Positions 11,056-22,561 of a DNA stretch of 64,000 bases are shown here, piece by piece. Below the pieces are notes generated by a model, which was not told the DNA's origin, ran no database searches, and saw only the letters and a program-made list of their open reading frames with translations. How positions within the stretch are numbered: position 1 is the stretch's first letter; each line of letters starts with the position of its first letter. The DNA comes from Geosiphon pyriformis (Eukaryota > Glomeromycota > Glomeromycetes > Archaeosporales > Geosiphonaceae), in assembly GCA_016748015.1 (NCBI GenBank), contig JAAOMT010000354.1, positions 50,187 to 114,186 of the forward strand. The letters are read 5' to 3'. The position numbers were made by a program, and so were the translations under genes.

Positions 11056-11882
11056 TGTTACTGATGATTATTTGGGGTCTCAAATCAAATAACAAATCTG
11101 TAACTTGGTGTTTGATAGGTATTCTGGTATTAATATCTGAAGGTTTTGTTGTGAAGTTTTTTGTATAATAGACAGAAATTTAATAGTTGTTTTTAGTAGT
11201 CTCCCAAAATTGCAATTCTGTCAAATTTTTTTCTCAGCATGGTGGCTGGTAATCCTCCTGGTAAGCTATTCTCAAATCTATGAGTGTTTTACCCTTGTTT
11301 CACAGGTTTTTTACCAGTCTCTATGACATCTGTAATTCAGCACTTTAATCTTTAATTAATTTAATAAAACCAAAGAATAACAAAAAGAAATAAAAGAAAA
11401 TAAAAGAAAATAAAGAAATAAACAAAAGCAATTGCAAGTTAGTATCCTATTAATAGCCGTGATCAAGAGCTATTGTTCCAGTGTGGTTAAGTATCAATTA
11501 CTATCAACATAAAGTGTTGATAGTGGGAGTGAATTTGAGATAGAAAATAATTATTTATTGATATTTGTGGATTAGAAGATTGCTTAAATAAAATCTAAAC
11601 TGAGAGATCTGTCTTTTTTACTTTTAATGCTACTACTATATATACATAATTTGGGTTCTACAAAATCACTCACATTCTTGAGCAATGTGCTATAATTTCT
11701 CAAGCAATACTCATATTGCTGAGCAATGTGCCATATTTTTTTGACATTGCTCCACATTGCTTAGTGATGTGCCATGATTTCTGACATTGCTTCACATTGC
11801 TAAGCAATATGTTCACATGCTAACTACTACTCTCTTATTAGTCTACTATCTTTCTATATCTGTTCTCTTTTTATGAGTAACA
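11056..11882 (-). mobile_element. Solo LTR (Gypsy-2-like family) inside LINE-A
   Basis: An 827-bp LTR with TGTTAC...GTAACA ends, flanked by a perfect 4-bp duplication CTGG (11052-11055 and 11883-11886). Removing the insert rejoins LINE-A codons EAG and SGSRFL. It carries the family hairpin (arms 11500-11509 and 11515-11524), a TATA-like ATATATACATAA segment and a U3 array built on ATTGCT/AGCAAT words (about 11680-11815). Solo LTRs arise by recombination between the two LTRs of a full element. Confidence 0.88.
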
Positions 11883-12420
11883 CTGGTTCTGGTTCTAGAT
11901 TTTTGATGAATAGTTTGCTTTCAGACATTGATTAGTTTAGTTCATCTTTGGTGTAACACCCAGACTTATATATAGCTGCTGGTTTTATTAGTAGACTCTC
12001 CACTAATGCCTGCATTTATTTTATGAAAGCTTTGTATTATTGGCTTCCTGTTGCTGTATGAAAGTGTTTTTATAACAAATGCTATTCTAATATAACATGT
12101 TTATATTGTGGGGATGTTAAAGTGTTAGATCATGTTTTTTTTTACATGGCTAACAAGTCTGCTCATAGCCAGTTGTTGGATGCTCATGTAGCTTCTTGGA
12201 GAGCACTTTTTGGTCTTTTTTATTCATCTTCTTGTGTATTTCAGCTGATGTTATCTTGTGCTTCTAATGTTGATATGTGTATAACCATTTGTAAAAGTTT
12301 TGTTTTTGCAGGTTGGTTCCAGAAGATGGTGTATATAGAAAAAGCATGATTCACACTTAGTTTAGATTACTTATGTTAATGTATTGTGCTAAGCAGTGTT
12401 TGGACCTCACTCATAAAATT
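11883..12420 (+). pseudogene. LINE-A C-terminal zinc region and 3' UTR
   Basis: Continuation of LINE-A after the solo LTR. It encodes FISRLSTNACIYFMKALYYW and then a zf-RVT-like zinc segment CLYCGDVKVLDHVFF, in which the last Cys is Tyr. It ends with SAHSQLLDAHVASWRALFGL and CKSFVFAGW. Compared with LINE-C and LINE-D, about 90 codons before the 3' UTR are missing. The 3' UTR shares TGATTCACACTTAGTTTAGA with them and ends in TAATA and a poly(A) run. Confidence 0.7.
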
Positions 12421-12680
12421 TAATAAAAAAAAAAAAAAAGTAAAAATTATTACCAAAAAATTTTATGCTTTAAATATTAATTTTTTGGTTTTTAAAAGAA
12501 AAAATCTTACAGATAAACAAAAAATTATTTTTAAATGTAAATAATTCTAAAAGAATTATTATTTTTTGAAATTTCAAACTTATATTTATGTTATAAAATA
12601 AATTATTTGAGATTAAATATTAATTATAAATAAAATAATTTAAAAAAACCAAAAATACATTTAGATTAAATTATAATTAT

Positions 12681-13652
12681 TGTTATTAGTAGAATTTTAG
12701 CTATTAATTAGCATGAAATTACCCTCATAATTTTTATTATTAATTAGCATATATTATTATTATCTCAAATATCACTTATTATTTAATCAAATTATTAAAT
12801 ATTATTACTCAATCAATAATCTGATTTGTACCATAAAAATTAAGATGATCAAATTACACAATACCCTGAACTATTTAACATAGTCAAAATTCGTCGAAAT
12901 TAATAAAAATTGGCCGAAATAATCAATAGTTCAGTAAAATAACTTGTAGTTTGCCGAAATGTATCTTTAGTTCACCAAAATTATAGCAAAAAGAAAAGTG
13001 CAAATTTAAAGACTAGTACTACAACAAGTTGTATAAAAGAAGAGCTTCTCTTTTCAAGAAAATGTATCTTCTCATAATATCTTATCATAGTATCTTACTT
13101 TAGATATCTTAATTGAAACAAATCACTTTTTACATATCTCAAATAAAAATTAAATATTTGAAAACCAAATCCTTTGATTATTATACTTGAAATTCCTTTA
13201 ACACAAACTAACGTTTTGAAATTAATTAGCTACCAATTTCAGTAATCTGTTAGTGACTCCAGGCCTAAATAAAAAACGTTTTCCTTGACAAAATTCTATT
13301 TCTTTTACATTTTTTTATTTTTCTCTTCTTTTTTTATCATAATCATTAGAGTAGCCTACAGACAAAATTCCTGTAGAAGAGTTGATTTTTACAGCAAAGT
13401 AACTACACATTTTTAGTGAGCTTTCAAACAAGCAATTCCTGGGAAAAAGTTGACATTTACTACAACATAACTACACAAAGTAACTGGTATGGAATTGGCT
13501 ATTCTATTTATAAGTCTAGCAGTTCAAATTATAGGAAATAATTTAAAGATAAATTCAGTTACTGGAGGTTCAACTACTTTCTAAAAACGTGAATTCACAG
13601 CAAATCAACATTAACAACATTCAAGAAAAGAGACCAAAAACCTCCAGTAATA
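12681..13652 (+). repeat. Gypsy-1 5' LTR
   Basis: Begins TGTTATTAGTAGAATTTTAG and ends CAGTAATA, where the 3' LTR has CAGTAACA. The U3 region has repeated ATTAATTAGCAT words. TTGTATAAAAGAAGAGC (about 13030) is a plausible TATA box. It aligns over its full length with 21596-22557. Confidence 0.92.
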
Positions 13653-13654
13653 TT

Positions 13655-13671
13655 TAGTGTTCTCTCATAGA
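13655..13671 (+). promoter_or_regulatory. Gypsy-1 primer-binding site (degraded)
   Basis: TAGTGTTCTCTCATAGA starts two bases after the LTR, the normal place for tRNA priming of minus-strand synthesis. The expected TGG (complement of tRNA CCA) reads TAG. The Gypsy-4 copy at 48574-48590 keeps TGGTGCTTC, which supports the assignment. The tRNA species is not identified. Confidence 0.5.
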
Positions 13672-13690
13672 AATAACACGGCAACAACAA

Positions 13691-15270
13691 ATTCAAAGTG
13701 GCAACCACACCAGACACAACAACTCTAGAGTATTACCAGTCAATTTACACCCATTGTAAGCAGAGATTCAACATTTCAGACGGAATTGAAATTGTTAAAA
13801 AGACACTTTACTAATACATTGAAAACCACATCAACAATTATTTTTTTGGAAACTACAACATTTCAGAAATTAGAAACAACTTCTACAATAATTTAGTATA
13901 CTATTCACAATTGGAAACAGAAGACCTGAACAGTGAAACTCTTGCCACCTATTTCTAAAAACTTCACTTTAACATTATTTAGTATTGTAAAGAAAAATAC
14001 TCAGTACAGTTTAAATACTTTATTGACTTTGAATTAGAAACAGAAACAAGCAACAAAGGCAAACAAAAACTAAAACAACATTTAAGCACCACCCCAATCA
14101 CTCCAAAAACACCAAAAATAACTGCTAAACACTTGCAAACTCCAGAACAAAGAACCAGTACCAGACTTCTACTTTCAGTTACACCCTTTTTAATTTTACT
14201 TGCTTAACCACAAACACCAAATTCATCACTTATCCATTTTTTAAAACCAAAAGATTTTTAGTCATCCAAAAGTTCTACTCAACAGCAGAAACCCATATTA
14301 ACTAGCATCAATATTATTGATTATCTACAAAAAAACGAAAGTAATTATTCAGAAAACTTGGAAAGTGAGGAAACTGAATCAGAACAAAAAAAAATTACAA
14401 AAAACAAAAAAGAAATGACAACTGCTTATATTGCAAAAATCTCAGAATTTACTGGTAAAGATAATGATACCAGCCCTCAAAAATGGCTTGATAAAGTCCA
14501 GAAAGCAGGAGATATAAATGGTTGAAATGCAGCAAGAATGCTTAAAGCAATTTTATACTTTCTTCAAAGAACTGCAGGAGAATGGTTTGAAAACTTAGAA
14601 GAACTATTTGAAAACTGGCAAGCATTTAAAAATGCTTTCTTACAATAATTTACTGACAACAACACCTCTATTACTCTTCAAAATTGCTTTCACAATATTA
14701 AACAAGAAACATCTGAAACTGTTATAACCTATCTTGGGAGATTTAACAAACTTTTTTGACAAATTCGACAATTGGAAACCAATGAATACTATTCTAATGC
14801 TCAGATTTTGGATCAGTTTATAGCAGGATTGAAAGACAAGTTAATCAAGAAAGTTCACTCACATGCTTCAAAAAACTTAATAACAGCTATTAGACATACA
14901 AAAAACTATGAAATGGCAATAGAAAAAGCAAATCATACCAAACTTGTGAATCTTGCTATTGAAGAAACCAGCTCAGCAGCTGAAGAAAAAATTAACCAAC
15001 TTACAAAGAAAGTTGAGAACTATTTTATTAACCAGCAACAACAGCAACAACCACAAAGATATCAGCCATCATAACAACTAAACCAAACCAACTACTCATC
15101 ATCATCAAACAGTCAAAACCAAAGTTGTTACTATTGTAAGATTCCAGGACATTGGAAATAAAATTGCAGAAAGCTACAAAGAGACCAACAAAACAAGAGT
15201 AATCAACATTATGCTTCAATACAGCAATCTTATTACCAGCTTCCACCACCAGCCTACTATTCCTTAAGAT
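13691..15270 (+). pseudogene. Gypsy-1 gag (capsid and nucleocapsid)
   Basis: Gag forms the virus-like particle and packages RNA. An N-terminal block (13691-14210) reads YYQSIYTHCKQRF and NNLVYYSQLETEDLNSETLA. In a second frame from about 14280, an acidic stretch leads to a retrotransposon-gag capsid region: WLDKVQKAG, LQRTAGEWFENLEELFENW, SNAQILDQFIAGLKDKLI (to about 14880). A Gln-rich linker and zinc knuckle CYYCKIPGHWK*NC (about 15127-15168) follow. Stops fall at NG*NA and WK*NC. The leader 13653-13690 holds only the primer site. Confidence 0.75.
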
Positions 15271-15639
15271 CCCAACAATAGAACAACTACTATTAGCCTG
15301 CTCCACAGCAGCAATATTAACAACCTCTACCAATCTAACAGTATCAACAGCCACCTATACAACAATACCAAGTACCAGTCCAAAAATTAGTTCAATATAA
15401 CCAATTCATACCTCAAAATCAATTTCAAAACAATAACAACAGAATCAATCCAAATAACCAGTTAGTTTCCCGAAATTCTGGTCAGCAAAGACCCAATTAC
15501 TATTACACTCAACCCAGTTATCTCATAATGTTTAAAGAATCGGATTTTTAACAAACTGCACTTTCCAAAGATAAAATTACAACACCAAGATCAAATTCTT
15601 TCAACAATAATATTCTATCAGCCCAAATTGCCCAAAATG

Positions 15640-16000
15640 CCAACTTTTCAGATATATTCCCATTCGAATTTGAAGCAAATGAATCACTATTCTTGCTTAG
15701 CAATGCAGCAGTCAATAAACAAAAAGCAATTACAGCTATATATACAGAAGCTGAAGTAAAAGGAAAACCAATTCAGTTAATCTTAGACAGTAGATCAGCC
15801 AGAAATATTATCACTTACCAGTTAATGCAACAGCTTCAAAAAACTGTTAACAGACCAGCCCAAACTGTAATTGTTATAGCAAATGATATAAAAAAAACAC
15901 CAATAAAAAAAATCAACAATTTCTTATTTACTATTGATAGAATTACCATTCCAGTTAAAGCTCTAATCATAGATGCACCCTAATACCAAGCTCTTGTCGG
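15640..16000 (+). pseudogene. Gypsy-1 aspartic protease
   Basis: A retropepsin-like domain would cleave the polyprotein. It has ITAIYTEAEVKGKPIQLILD followed by SRSARNIITYQLMQ, so the active-site D-S-G reads D-S-R, probably inactivating. RITIPVKALIIDAP and YQALVGNNWL, the usual second half, follow. The matching Gypsy-2 region has N-S-G instead. A TAA stands after DAP in both copies, before YQALVGN. Confidence 0.8.
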
Positions 16001-16319
16001 AAATAATTGGCTTCTCAAGACCAATGCAAATTTAGATTGAGAAACCCAGGAATTAAAGATTTTATAATAAGGACAATACATTAAAGTACCCACTATTTGT
16101 AGTACTTTTAATAAAAAATCTGAAAAAGCCTTAGTATTTGAATTTAAAGAGGAAAAAGAATTACCAGTCACTGAAACCTTTATGGCTTTTGGATCATCAT
16201 TCAATTGGGCTGAAGAAACAGAACAAAAATCTTTAAAGAAACCAGAAAATGGAATATAATTAGATATTCTACACCAAAATTACAGAAACAACCACCTTAT
16301 ATCCCACTCAAATGCAAAG

Positions 16320-16850
16320 ATTACAACAAAAAACTTTCATTAATAAGAGCATGTATTTTTCCAGAAGAGAAATATGAAACTTACACCTGCTACTTTTGCA
16401 AAGCATGCCATAGAAAACAATTTGAATATCTTAAAAGAAGTGGAAAATGAAACAACACTCCTTGTTTCACATGTGGAGATATGCTACCAAAAGAATACAA
16501 CTGAATTGATGTTACAATGAGAAGGGGAATATGTGACCAAACCTGCTAATATGTTCTATCAATTTCAGAAAAAGTTAAAAAAGGAACATCTTTTGATGCA
16601 GCATACAACAATGCTCTTAACAAACTTTACCACTATCCTCATAATGCTAAAATAATTTTTAATTTAGCAATGGCTTTAGTTAATGGAGCCACACAGGAAG
16701 ATGTCTGACAAATAAAAAAAGCTGAGTATATTGAATACACAATGAAATTAGCTGGATTCAACTATGAAGATGAAGTAAAGACATATCACTAAATTGCAAG
16801 CCACACATATCCAACTTAAGAAGTTCAAATTCAATAATTAGAGCAAATGA
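16320..16850 (+). pseudogene. Gypsy-1 Cys-rich spacer between protease and dUTPase
   Basis: A domain of unknown function shared with Gypsy-2. The visible core is C-Y-F-C-K-A-C-x-RK-x2-EY-x-K (about 16390-16437) followed by CFTCGDMLPKEY (about 16462-16500), a CxxC...CxxC pattern that suggests a zinc-binding fold. Helical sequence follows: KGTSFDAAYNNALNKLYHYP, LAMALVNGATQEDV and KKAEYIEYTMKLAGF. A second cluster (LCKEYIMPC) is degraded relative to LCDHCLISC in Gypsy-2. Role unknown; DNA or RNA binding is a guess. Confidence 0.6.
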
Positions 16851-17029
16851 ATATTCAATTGTGTAAAGAATACATCATGCCTTGTGATAACAAATGGTAT
16901 TCAGAATACTATGTTCTTAGCATTCTTCTGTTCAGTAAAAATGACCAAGAAGAAATTGAATTTGGAAAACTGAAAACAAAAAAAGAAATTACAATAACAC
17001 CAATCTATCTTACTAAAAACCAGTCTGCT

Positions 17030-17520
17030 ATACAACTCAAATACTTTGACAACAATAGACAAGGAATAAAACCAGAAAAAGCCCATGAAATTGATGCAGA
17101 ATATGACCTCAGATATCCTGACAAAAACACTTTGGTTTTTCAACCAAAATCCTTAACCAAAATTAATCTCAGAATTGCTCTTGAAATACCACCAAGAGCA
17201 ATAATACAAATTGCTTCCTGATTATTATTGGCAAGCAAAAAAATCAATGTCAGAGAAGAATAGATACAGGATATATTGGAGATATTATCATTATGTTACA
17301 GAATGAAACAGACAAAGCATTAATAATTAAACATGCTGAAAAGATTGCCCAAGCAATTTATCTACTTTTAATCAATATTTCGGGTTTACAATCAGTAAAC
17401 AACAGAGAACAATTGGGAAAAAGTAAAAGAAGAACTCAAGGTTTTGGTTCAACTAGACGATTTACAGTACTAGTAAACATAGCTCTTAATGCACAGAATG
17501 AATCTCACCAGATTCTTTAA
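17030..17520 (+). pseudogene. Gypsy-1 dUTPase domain
   Basis: dUTPase hydrolyses dUTP to dUMP and keeps uracil out of DNA. Motif 1 is AEYDLRYP (about 17098). IALEIPPRAIIQIAS leads into motif 2, where TGA replaces the Arg of R-S-S-L (17219-17221). After a one-base frame change near 17262, motif 3 IDTGYIGDI keeps its Asp and Tyr, motif 4 is AEKIAQAIYLLLINI and motif 5 is TQGFGSTRRF with the P-loop-like GFGST. All five trimeric-dUTPase motifs are in order. One stop and one indel make it non-functional. Its position before RT matches Gypsy-2. Confidence 0.82.
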
Positions 17521-17929
17521 CTTCCTTAACCAATTACCATTTTACTTTTTGGAGAACATCACGAAATTTACATTTGCTCAAAACTTATTACTACCCAACA
17601 AATCTTTGAATCCAATGAACAAATCTGTTTAAAGCATGAAATCTTAATCCCAAATGTTTATATTCCCAAAAGAATAAAAAAATTTCGAGTTATATTCTAT
17701 AATCCCAATAATTATCCTATTGTTTTATTGAATAAATTAGAGATTGGAATTATATACAGCAATATCTTCCAAGATAAAAACCTTCAAACTGTTTCTAATT
17801 TCATCAAAATTATAAGACATACACTATTTCCAAATCCAAACATCATCTCTACTACTGAAAACTATAACTTTTTAGAAAAAAAACTCTTTTGAATTAACAT
17901 AAGTCCTTTGGAATCTCAACAACAAAGAC

Positions 17930-19200
17930 AATTAAAACAGCTAATAGCTGAATTCACTAACATATTTGCAAAAGACAACAATGACCTTGGAAAAACTTAT
18001 ATTGCTCAACATAAGATCCACACAAGAGATACTTTACCAAAATGTTAACAAGCTTATTGAGTGCCACCTGCCAGCCACCAATTTATCAGAGAAAAAGTTC
18101 AGAAAATGCCCAATAATAGATTAATTCAATCATCAAGAAGTTTTTGGGCCTCACCAGTAGTTTTTGTTAAAAAAAAATAGAAAAAAATAAGATTTTGTGT
18201 TAACTATCACCAACTAAATAGTATAACAATTGGAGATGCCTATTCTTTTCAAAAATTGATGATATACTAGATGCTCTAGGAAAAGCCAAGTTTTTCTCAA
18301 CTTTGGACTTAGAAAGTAAATACTGGCAAGTCGAATGGACCCAAAAAATTGATCCAAAACAGCATTTATTACTCAAAAAAGAAATTATGAATTCAATATT
18401 ATGTCTTTTGAACTCTGCAATGCATTAGTAACATTTCAGTAACTCATGGATGTTGTATATGAAGGACTCTTATGGCAATTAGTAGTTGTTTATCTTGATA
18501 ACACTAATGTATACTCACCAAGCTTTGAAGCTCATTTTATCTATCTGTGAGAAGTTTTTCAACAATTACAGAAAGCAGGATTAAAATTAAACATTGAGAA
18601 ATGTTACTTTAGAAAAACAAGCTTAATTTTTCTTGGACACATTGTTAGCAAAGATGGAGTCAAACCAAATCCTGGAACAATCAGTGCTGTTAAAAACTTT
18701 CAAACACCCAAAAATACTATAGAGCTATAAGAATTTGTAGAATTAGCCTCCTACTATCGAAAATTCATAAAAAAATTCTTAGAGATTGCCAAAACACTTA
18801 ACTATTTCACTAACAAAAACGTGCTATATCAATAGACTGAAAAACAACAGAAAGTCTTTGACACCTTCAAAACAAAATTAACAACAGCTTTAGTTCTTGT
18901 ATACCCAAATTTCAACAAACAATTCCAACTAGCCACTGATGCTTCACACATAGCTTTTAGTGCCATCCTGTCACAATTAGATGAAAATAGCCAGGAGCAA
19001 ATTATTGCCTATGCCAGTAGAACACTCAAGCCAACAGAACTCAAATATGGCTCAACTAATTTAAAAGCTGCCACAGTTATTTGGACTATTAAACATTTTC
19101 AACAATATCTAAAGAATAGAAAAAAATTTGACATCATAACTGACAATATTGGTCTCAAATAGTTCAATAAAAAAAAACTGAACAAAGTGTCAAACAGTCT
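17930..19200 (+). pseudogene. Gypsy-1 reverse transcriptase and RNase H
   Basis: RT starts near VPPASHQFIREKVQKM and SSRSFWASPVVFVKKK, with KIRFCVNYHQLNS next and LDLESKYWQVEW in another frame. The catalytic Y-x-D-D reads YLDN (18491-18502), the second Asp having become Asn. LNIEKCYFRKTSLIFLGHIV and LASYYRKFIKKF define the thumb. A TAG at 18833-18835 replaces the conserved Trp before TEKQQ. RNase H shows ATDASHIAFSAILSQ with its first Asp kept, then IIAYASRTLKP. At least three frame changes are needed. Confidence 0.85.
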
Positions 19201-19539
19201 CAATGAAATGACTTTCTAGCAGACTACAAATATATTGTACATAATAAACCAGAAAAATTACACACCAATGTTGATAACTTCTCAAGAATAAGACAAGATT
19301 AATACCTATAACAAATTCACTACAACTTACCAATCTACTAACAAAATAACCAAACAACAATGAATTCCAAAAATTACAACAATATTAAAAACTATTTGAA
19401 GACTTTTATCATGCCAGAAAATTGGTTTTCAAATAAAAAACATTGATTACAACACCAATTCAAATAATATTTCATATACTACCACAAAATCTATTACCAA
19501 AATCACAAAAACCCAAACCAACTACTCAGATTAGTACAA

Positions 19540-20728
19540 AAAAATGAAAAAGAAACAATTCTATACAACATGTACACAGATTCATCTTCAGCATACTTGG
19601 GAAGAGATGAAACAATTCAAAGAACTCTTAAACATTATTTTTGGTCCCACATGCAAAAAAACATTTAACAATATATAAAATCTTGTGATAGTTGTCAAAA
19701 AAAAGAAAAAACTTACCCCACAGAACCTTTAAATCCAATCAAAGTTAGACAACCTTTTGATAGAGTTGGAATTGATTTAGTTAGACCATTATCTATCACA
19801 ACCCAAAGAAATTGTTATATTGCAGTTGCAATAAATTATCTTACCAAATGGCTTGAAGCTAAAGCCATCCAAAAAGCAGATGCAAAATCAGTAGCAAATT
19901 TTATCTATAAAGACATTATTTGTAAACATAGATGCACAATTGAACTTTTATCTAATTAAAGAACACATTTTGTAAACAACTTGATATAAGAAATTTGTGA
20001 ACAATTCAATATCAAAAGACTTCTATTATTACTTTATCATCCTTAAACAAATGAACTTATAGAATGTTTCAACAAAACATTGTGTAAATTTTTAGCCAAA
20101 GTCTCAACAGATTTTGAACAAGAATAGAATATCTTTATTTCATTAGTATTACTAGCATACAAAACACTAAAACAAGATACTATAAAACACATACTATTTA
20201 ATCTTACTTATTAAAGAACAGCAATATTATCAATTAATTTCACAGTAAAAACATACTCAGTGCAATCAATCAATGGAGAAAACTTTCAAGAAACATTCCA
20301 AAAAAGAGCTTATACTTTTCTTAGTATATTGGAAGAAAAAAGACACATAGCAGCCATTCATATTATACATTCTTAAGCTTTACAAAAAGAAAGACATAAC
20401 AACAAACTACCACCAGTTACCAACAAATTTAAAGTTAAAAATAAAATTTTTTTACACAGAACTAAGGCTAAAAAACAATGGGGTGGAAAATTTGAACATA
20501 AATGGGATGGACCATTTTATATTTACGAAATTTTAGGCAATAGATCATATAAGTTAAAACTTGATGACAAAGTACTAGCAAAAATTGCACATGGAAATCG
20601 ATTGAAACACTATTATTCCAGAAACAATCCTGAACTATTAATTTCACAAATTGGTACACATTCTCCTTTAATTAGTCTTGAAGATATTTCCCGAAATTTA
20701 GAACCAATAGTTATAATAAAACAATAAT
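19540..20728 (+). pseudogene. Gypsy-1 integrase
   Basis: Integrase inserts the cDNA. The HHCC zinc domain is visible as HYFWSHMQKNI then YIKSCDSCQKK. The catalytic core has FDRVGIDLVRPL (first Asp), LLSN*RTHF where S-D-x-G is expected (second Asp now Asn, 19954-19956, followed by TAA) and ELIECFNKTLCKF (Glu). The C-terminal part keeps KAKKQWGGKFEHKWDGPFYI and GNRLKHYY, an SH3-like Gypsy integrase tail, and ends with TAA at 20726-20728. No chromodomain is apparent. Confidence 0.85.
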
Positions 20729-21009
20729 CAAACTTGAACATTTAATTTAACATTTTTTAAAAAACTCTTTTAAATACACAAAACATAAAACAAAATTAGT
20801 AAATAACTACAAAGAAATATTCAAACCCAAAAACAAATAAAAACTCTATATTCAAAAATAATTTTCTTTATTCTTTTTAAAAATTACTTATTAATTAGTT
20901 ATTTTATCATAATTATTCCCCAAAATATTCAATAAATATTCCAAAATTTAATGTTAGCTTTGAAAACACTTTCTGACCTATTTATAACGATTAATGGAAG
21001 TCAAATTAA

Positions 21010-21615
21010 TTACACTCAAAAAAATTCACAGCACCAGTAGTAAATAATTCTCAGAATTATTATTCCTATAGAAGAAAAACAAGAAGTTATTTTGAAAATC
21101 AATTATTAGAACTTTTGAAGCAAGCACTAAAAGAAAATCTTTTATCTGCCTCTATTGACATTCTACCAAATGCTACAATTCAACAAAAACTTCTACTATT
21201 CCTTAATGAACAGAACAATAAACATACTCTTATATATAAATATTTTTATATTAGAAAAACACTTTATGAACGAAAACTGAAACTGAAAGCAATCAACATC
21301 ACTCCTAAGGCTATACAAAAACAAATCTACAATGAATTTAAGACAGCAGCTGAACTAATAAACACTTACTACAAACTTAAAGCAGCATTTAGACTTTATA
21401 ATTTATTTAACACTTGTGAAAATATTCTACAAAATCTAATACTCTATCCAATAAAAATTCAATACATTGGAAAGCTCACAAAACTGAAATTTCAACAATT
21501 GTCAGACCAAATCACTTTAATTATCTTGGACCACCATCTTAATATCACAGATAGTGCTTGGACTTCAACAGAACTTAATCTTGAAGAGAAGATTATGTTA
21601 CTAATAGAATTTTAG
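21010..21615 (+). CDS. Gypsy-1 terminal accessory ORF, unknown function
   Basis: An open frame of about 200 codons lies between integrase and the 3' LTR and runs 20 bases into the LTR. It is open from 21010. No ATG lies near its beginning; the first lies close to its end, so expression may need splicing or frameshifting, or the start was mutated. Most of it is predicted helical: ENQLLELLKQALKENLLSA, IQQKLLLFLNEQNNKHTLI, NEFKTAAELINTYYKLKAA. It has no stop, unlike every other Gypsy-1 ORF of similar length. No signal peptide or membrane segment is seen, so it does not look like an envelope protein. Gypsy-2 and Gypsy-3 also have extra coding sequence in this position. Confidence 0.55.
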   Translation, partial: LHSKKFTAPVVNNSQNYYSYRRKTRSYFENQLLELLKQALKENLLSASIDILPNATIQQKLLLFLNEQNNKHTLIYKYFYIRKTLYERKLKLKAINITPKAIQKQIYNEFKTAAELINTYYKLKAAFRLYNLFNTCENILQNLILYPIKIQYIGKLTKLKFQQLSDQITLIILDHHLNITDSAWTSTELNLEEKIMLLIEF

Positions 21616-22557
21616 CTATTAATTAGCATGAAATTACCCTTATAATTCCTATTATTAATTAGCATATATTATTATTATCTCAAATATTACTTATTATTTA
21701 ATCAAATTATTAAATATTATTACTTAATCAATAATCTAATTTGTACCATAAAAATTAAGATAATCAAATTACACAATACTCTAAACCATTTAACATAGTC
21801 AAAATTCGCCGAAATTAATGAAAATTGGCAGAAATAATCAATAGTTCAGTAAAATAACTTGTAGTTTGCTGAAATGTATCTTTAGTTCACCAAAATTGTA
21901 GCAAAAAAAAAAGTGCAAGTTCAAAGACTAGTACTACAGCAAGTTGTATAAAAGAAAAGCTTCTCTCTTCAAAAAAATGTATCTTCTCATAATATCTTAT
22001 TATAGTATCTTACTTTAGATATCTTAATTAAAACAAATCACTTTTTACATATCTCAAATAAAAATTAAATATTCGAAAACCAAATCCTTTGATTATTACA
22101 CTTGAAATTCCTTTAACACAAACTAACGTTTTGAAATTAATTAGCTACCAATTTCAGTAATCTGTTAGTAACTTTAGGCCTGAATAGAAAACTTTTCTCT
22201 TGACAGAATTCTATTTTTTTTACATTTTTTTTATTTTTTTATTTTTTTCTTATCATAATTATTAGGATAGCCTACAAACAAAATTTCTGTAAAAGAGTTG
22301 ACTTTCACAGCAAAGTAACTACACATTTTTAGTGAGCTTTTAGACGAGCAATTTCTGAGAAAAAGTTGATATTTACTTCATAAAGTAACTGGCATGGAAT
22401 TGGCTATTCCATTTATAAGCCCAGTAGTTCAAATTATAGGAGATAATTTGAAGATAAATTCAATTACTGAAGGTTTAACTACTTCCTGAAAACGTGAATT
22501 CACAGCAAATCAACATTAACAACATTCAAAAAAAGAGACCAAAAATCTTCAGTAACA
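21596..22557 (+). repeat. Gypsy-1 3' LTR
   Basis: Begins TGTTACTAATAGAATTTTAG and ends CAGTAACA. It is a direct repeat of 12681-13652 with scattered, mostly transition differences and a few short indels. The divergence indicates an old insertion. Confidence 0.92.
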
Positions 22558-22561
22558 TCAT

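Larger units (their letters stand above)
4830..12439. mobile_element. LINE-A, non-LTR retrotransposon with inverted 5' part
   Basis: The element encodes ORF1 with an RNA-binding zinc knuckle, an APE-type endonuclease, RT and RNase H. ORF1 through RT reads on the minus strand (9500 down to 4830). The remaining RT tail, RNase H, C-terminal zinc region and A-rich tail read on the plus strand (about 9946-12439). The two parts meet in the same codons: the minus part ends at LKTFEQV and the plus part begins within the equivalent of EQV. This is what a twin-primed LINE insertion, or a later inversion, would leave. The tail is TAATA followed by a long A run at 12421-12438. I could not find a convincing target duplication. 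A solo LTR (11056-11882) interrupts the plus part. Confidence 0.8.
12681..22557 (+). mobile_element. Gypsy-1, Ty3/Gypsy-type LTR retrotransposon with dUTPase
   Basis: A 9.9-kb element bounded by direct LTRs (972 and 962 bp), with flanks TTAT (12677-12680) and TCAT (22558-22561) that differ by one transition. Internal order is gag with zinc knuckle, aspartic protease, Cys-rich spacer, dUTPase, RT, RNase H, integrase, accessory ORF. RT before integrase makes it Gypsy-type. All ORFs carry stops and small indels and CpG is scarce, so it is dead. The dUTPase and terminal ORF distinguish it from a standard Gypsy element. Confidence 0.9.

Noticed and set aside
4830-12439. Two independent truncated LINEs instead of one inverted element
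   Set aside because: Possible, but both would have to break in the same codons (EQV); one inverted element is the simpler reading.
21010-21615. Envelope gene of an errantivirus-like element
   Set aside because: No signal peptide, membrane anchor, cleavage site or glycosylation-rich ectodomain is seen.
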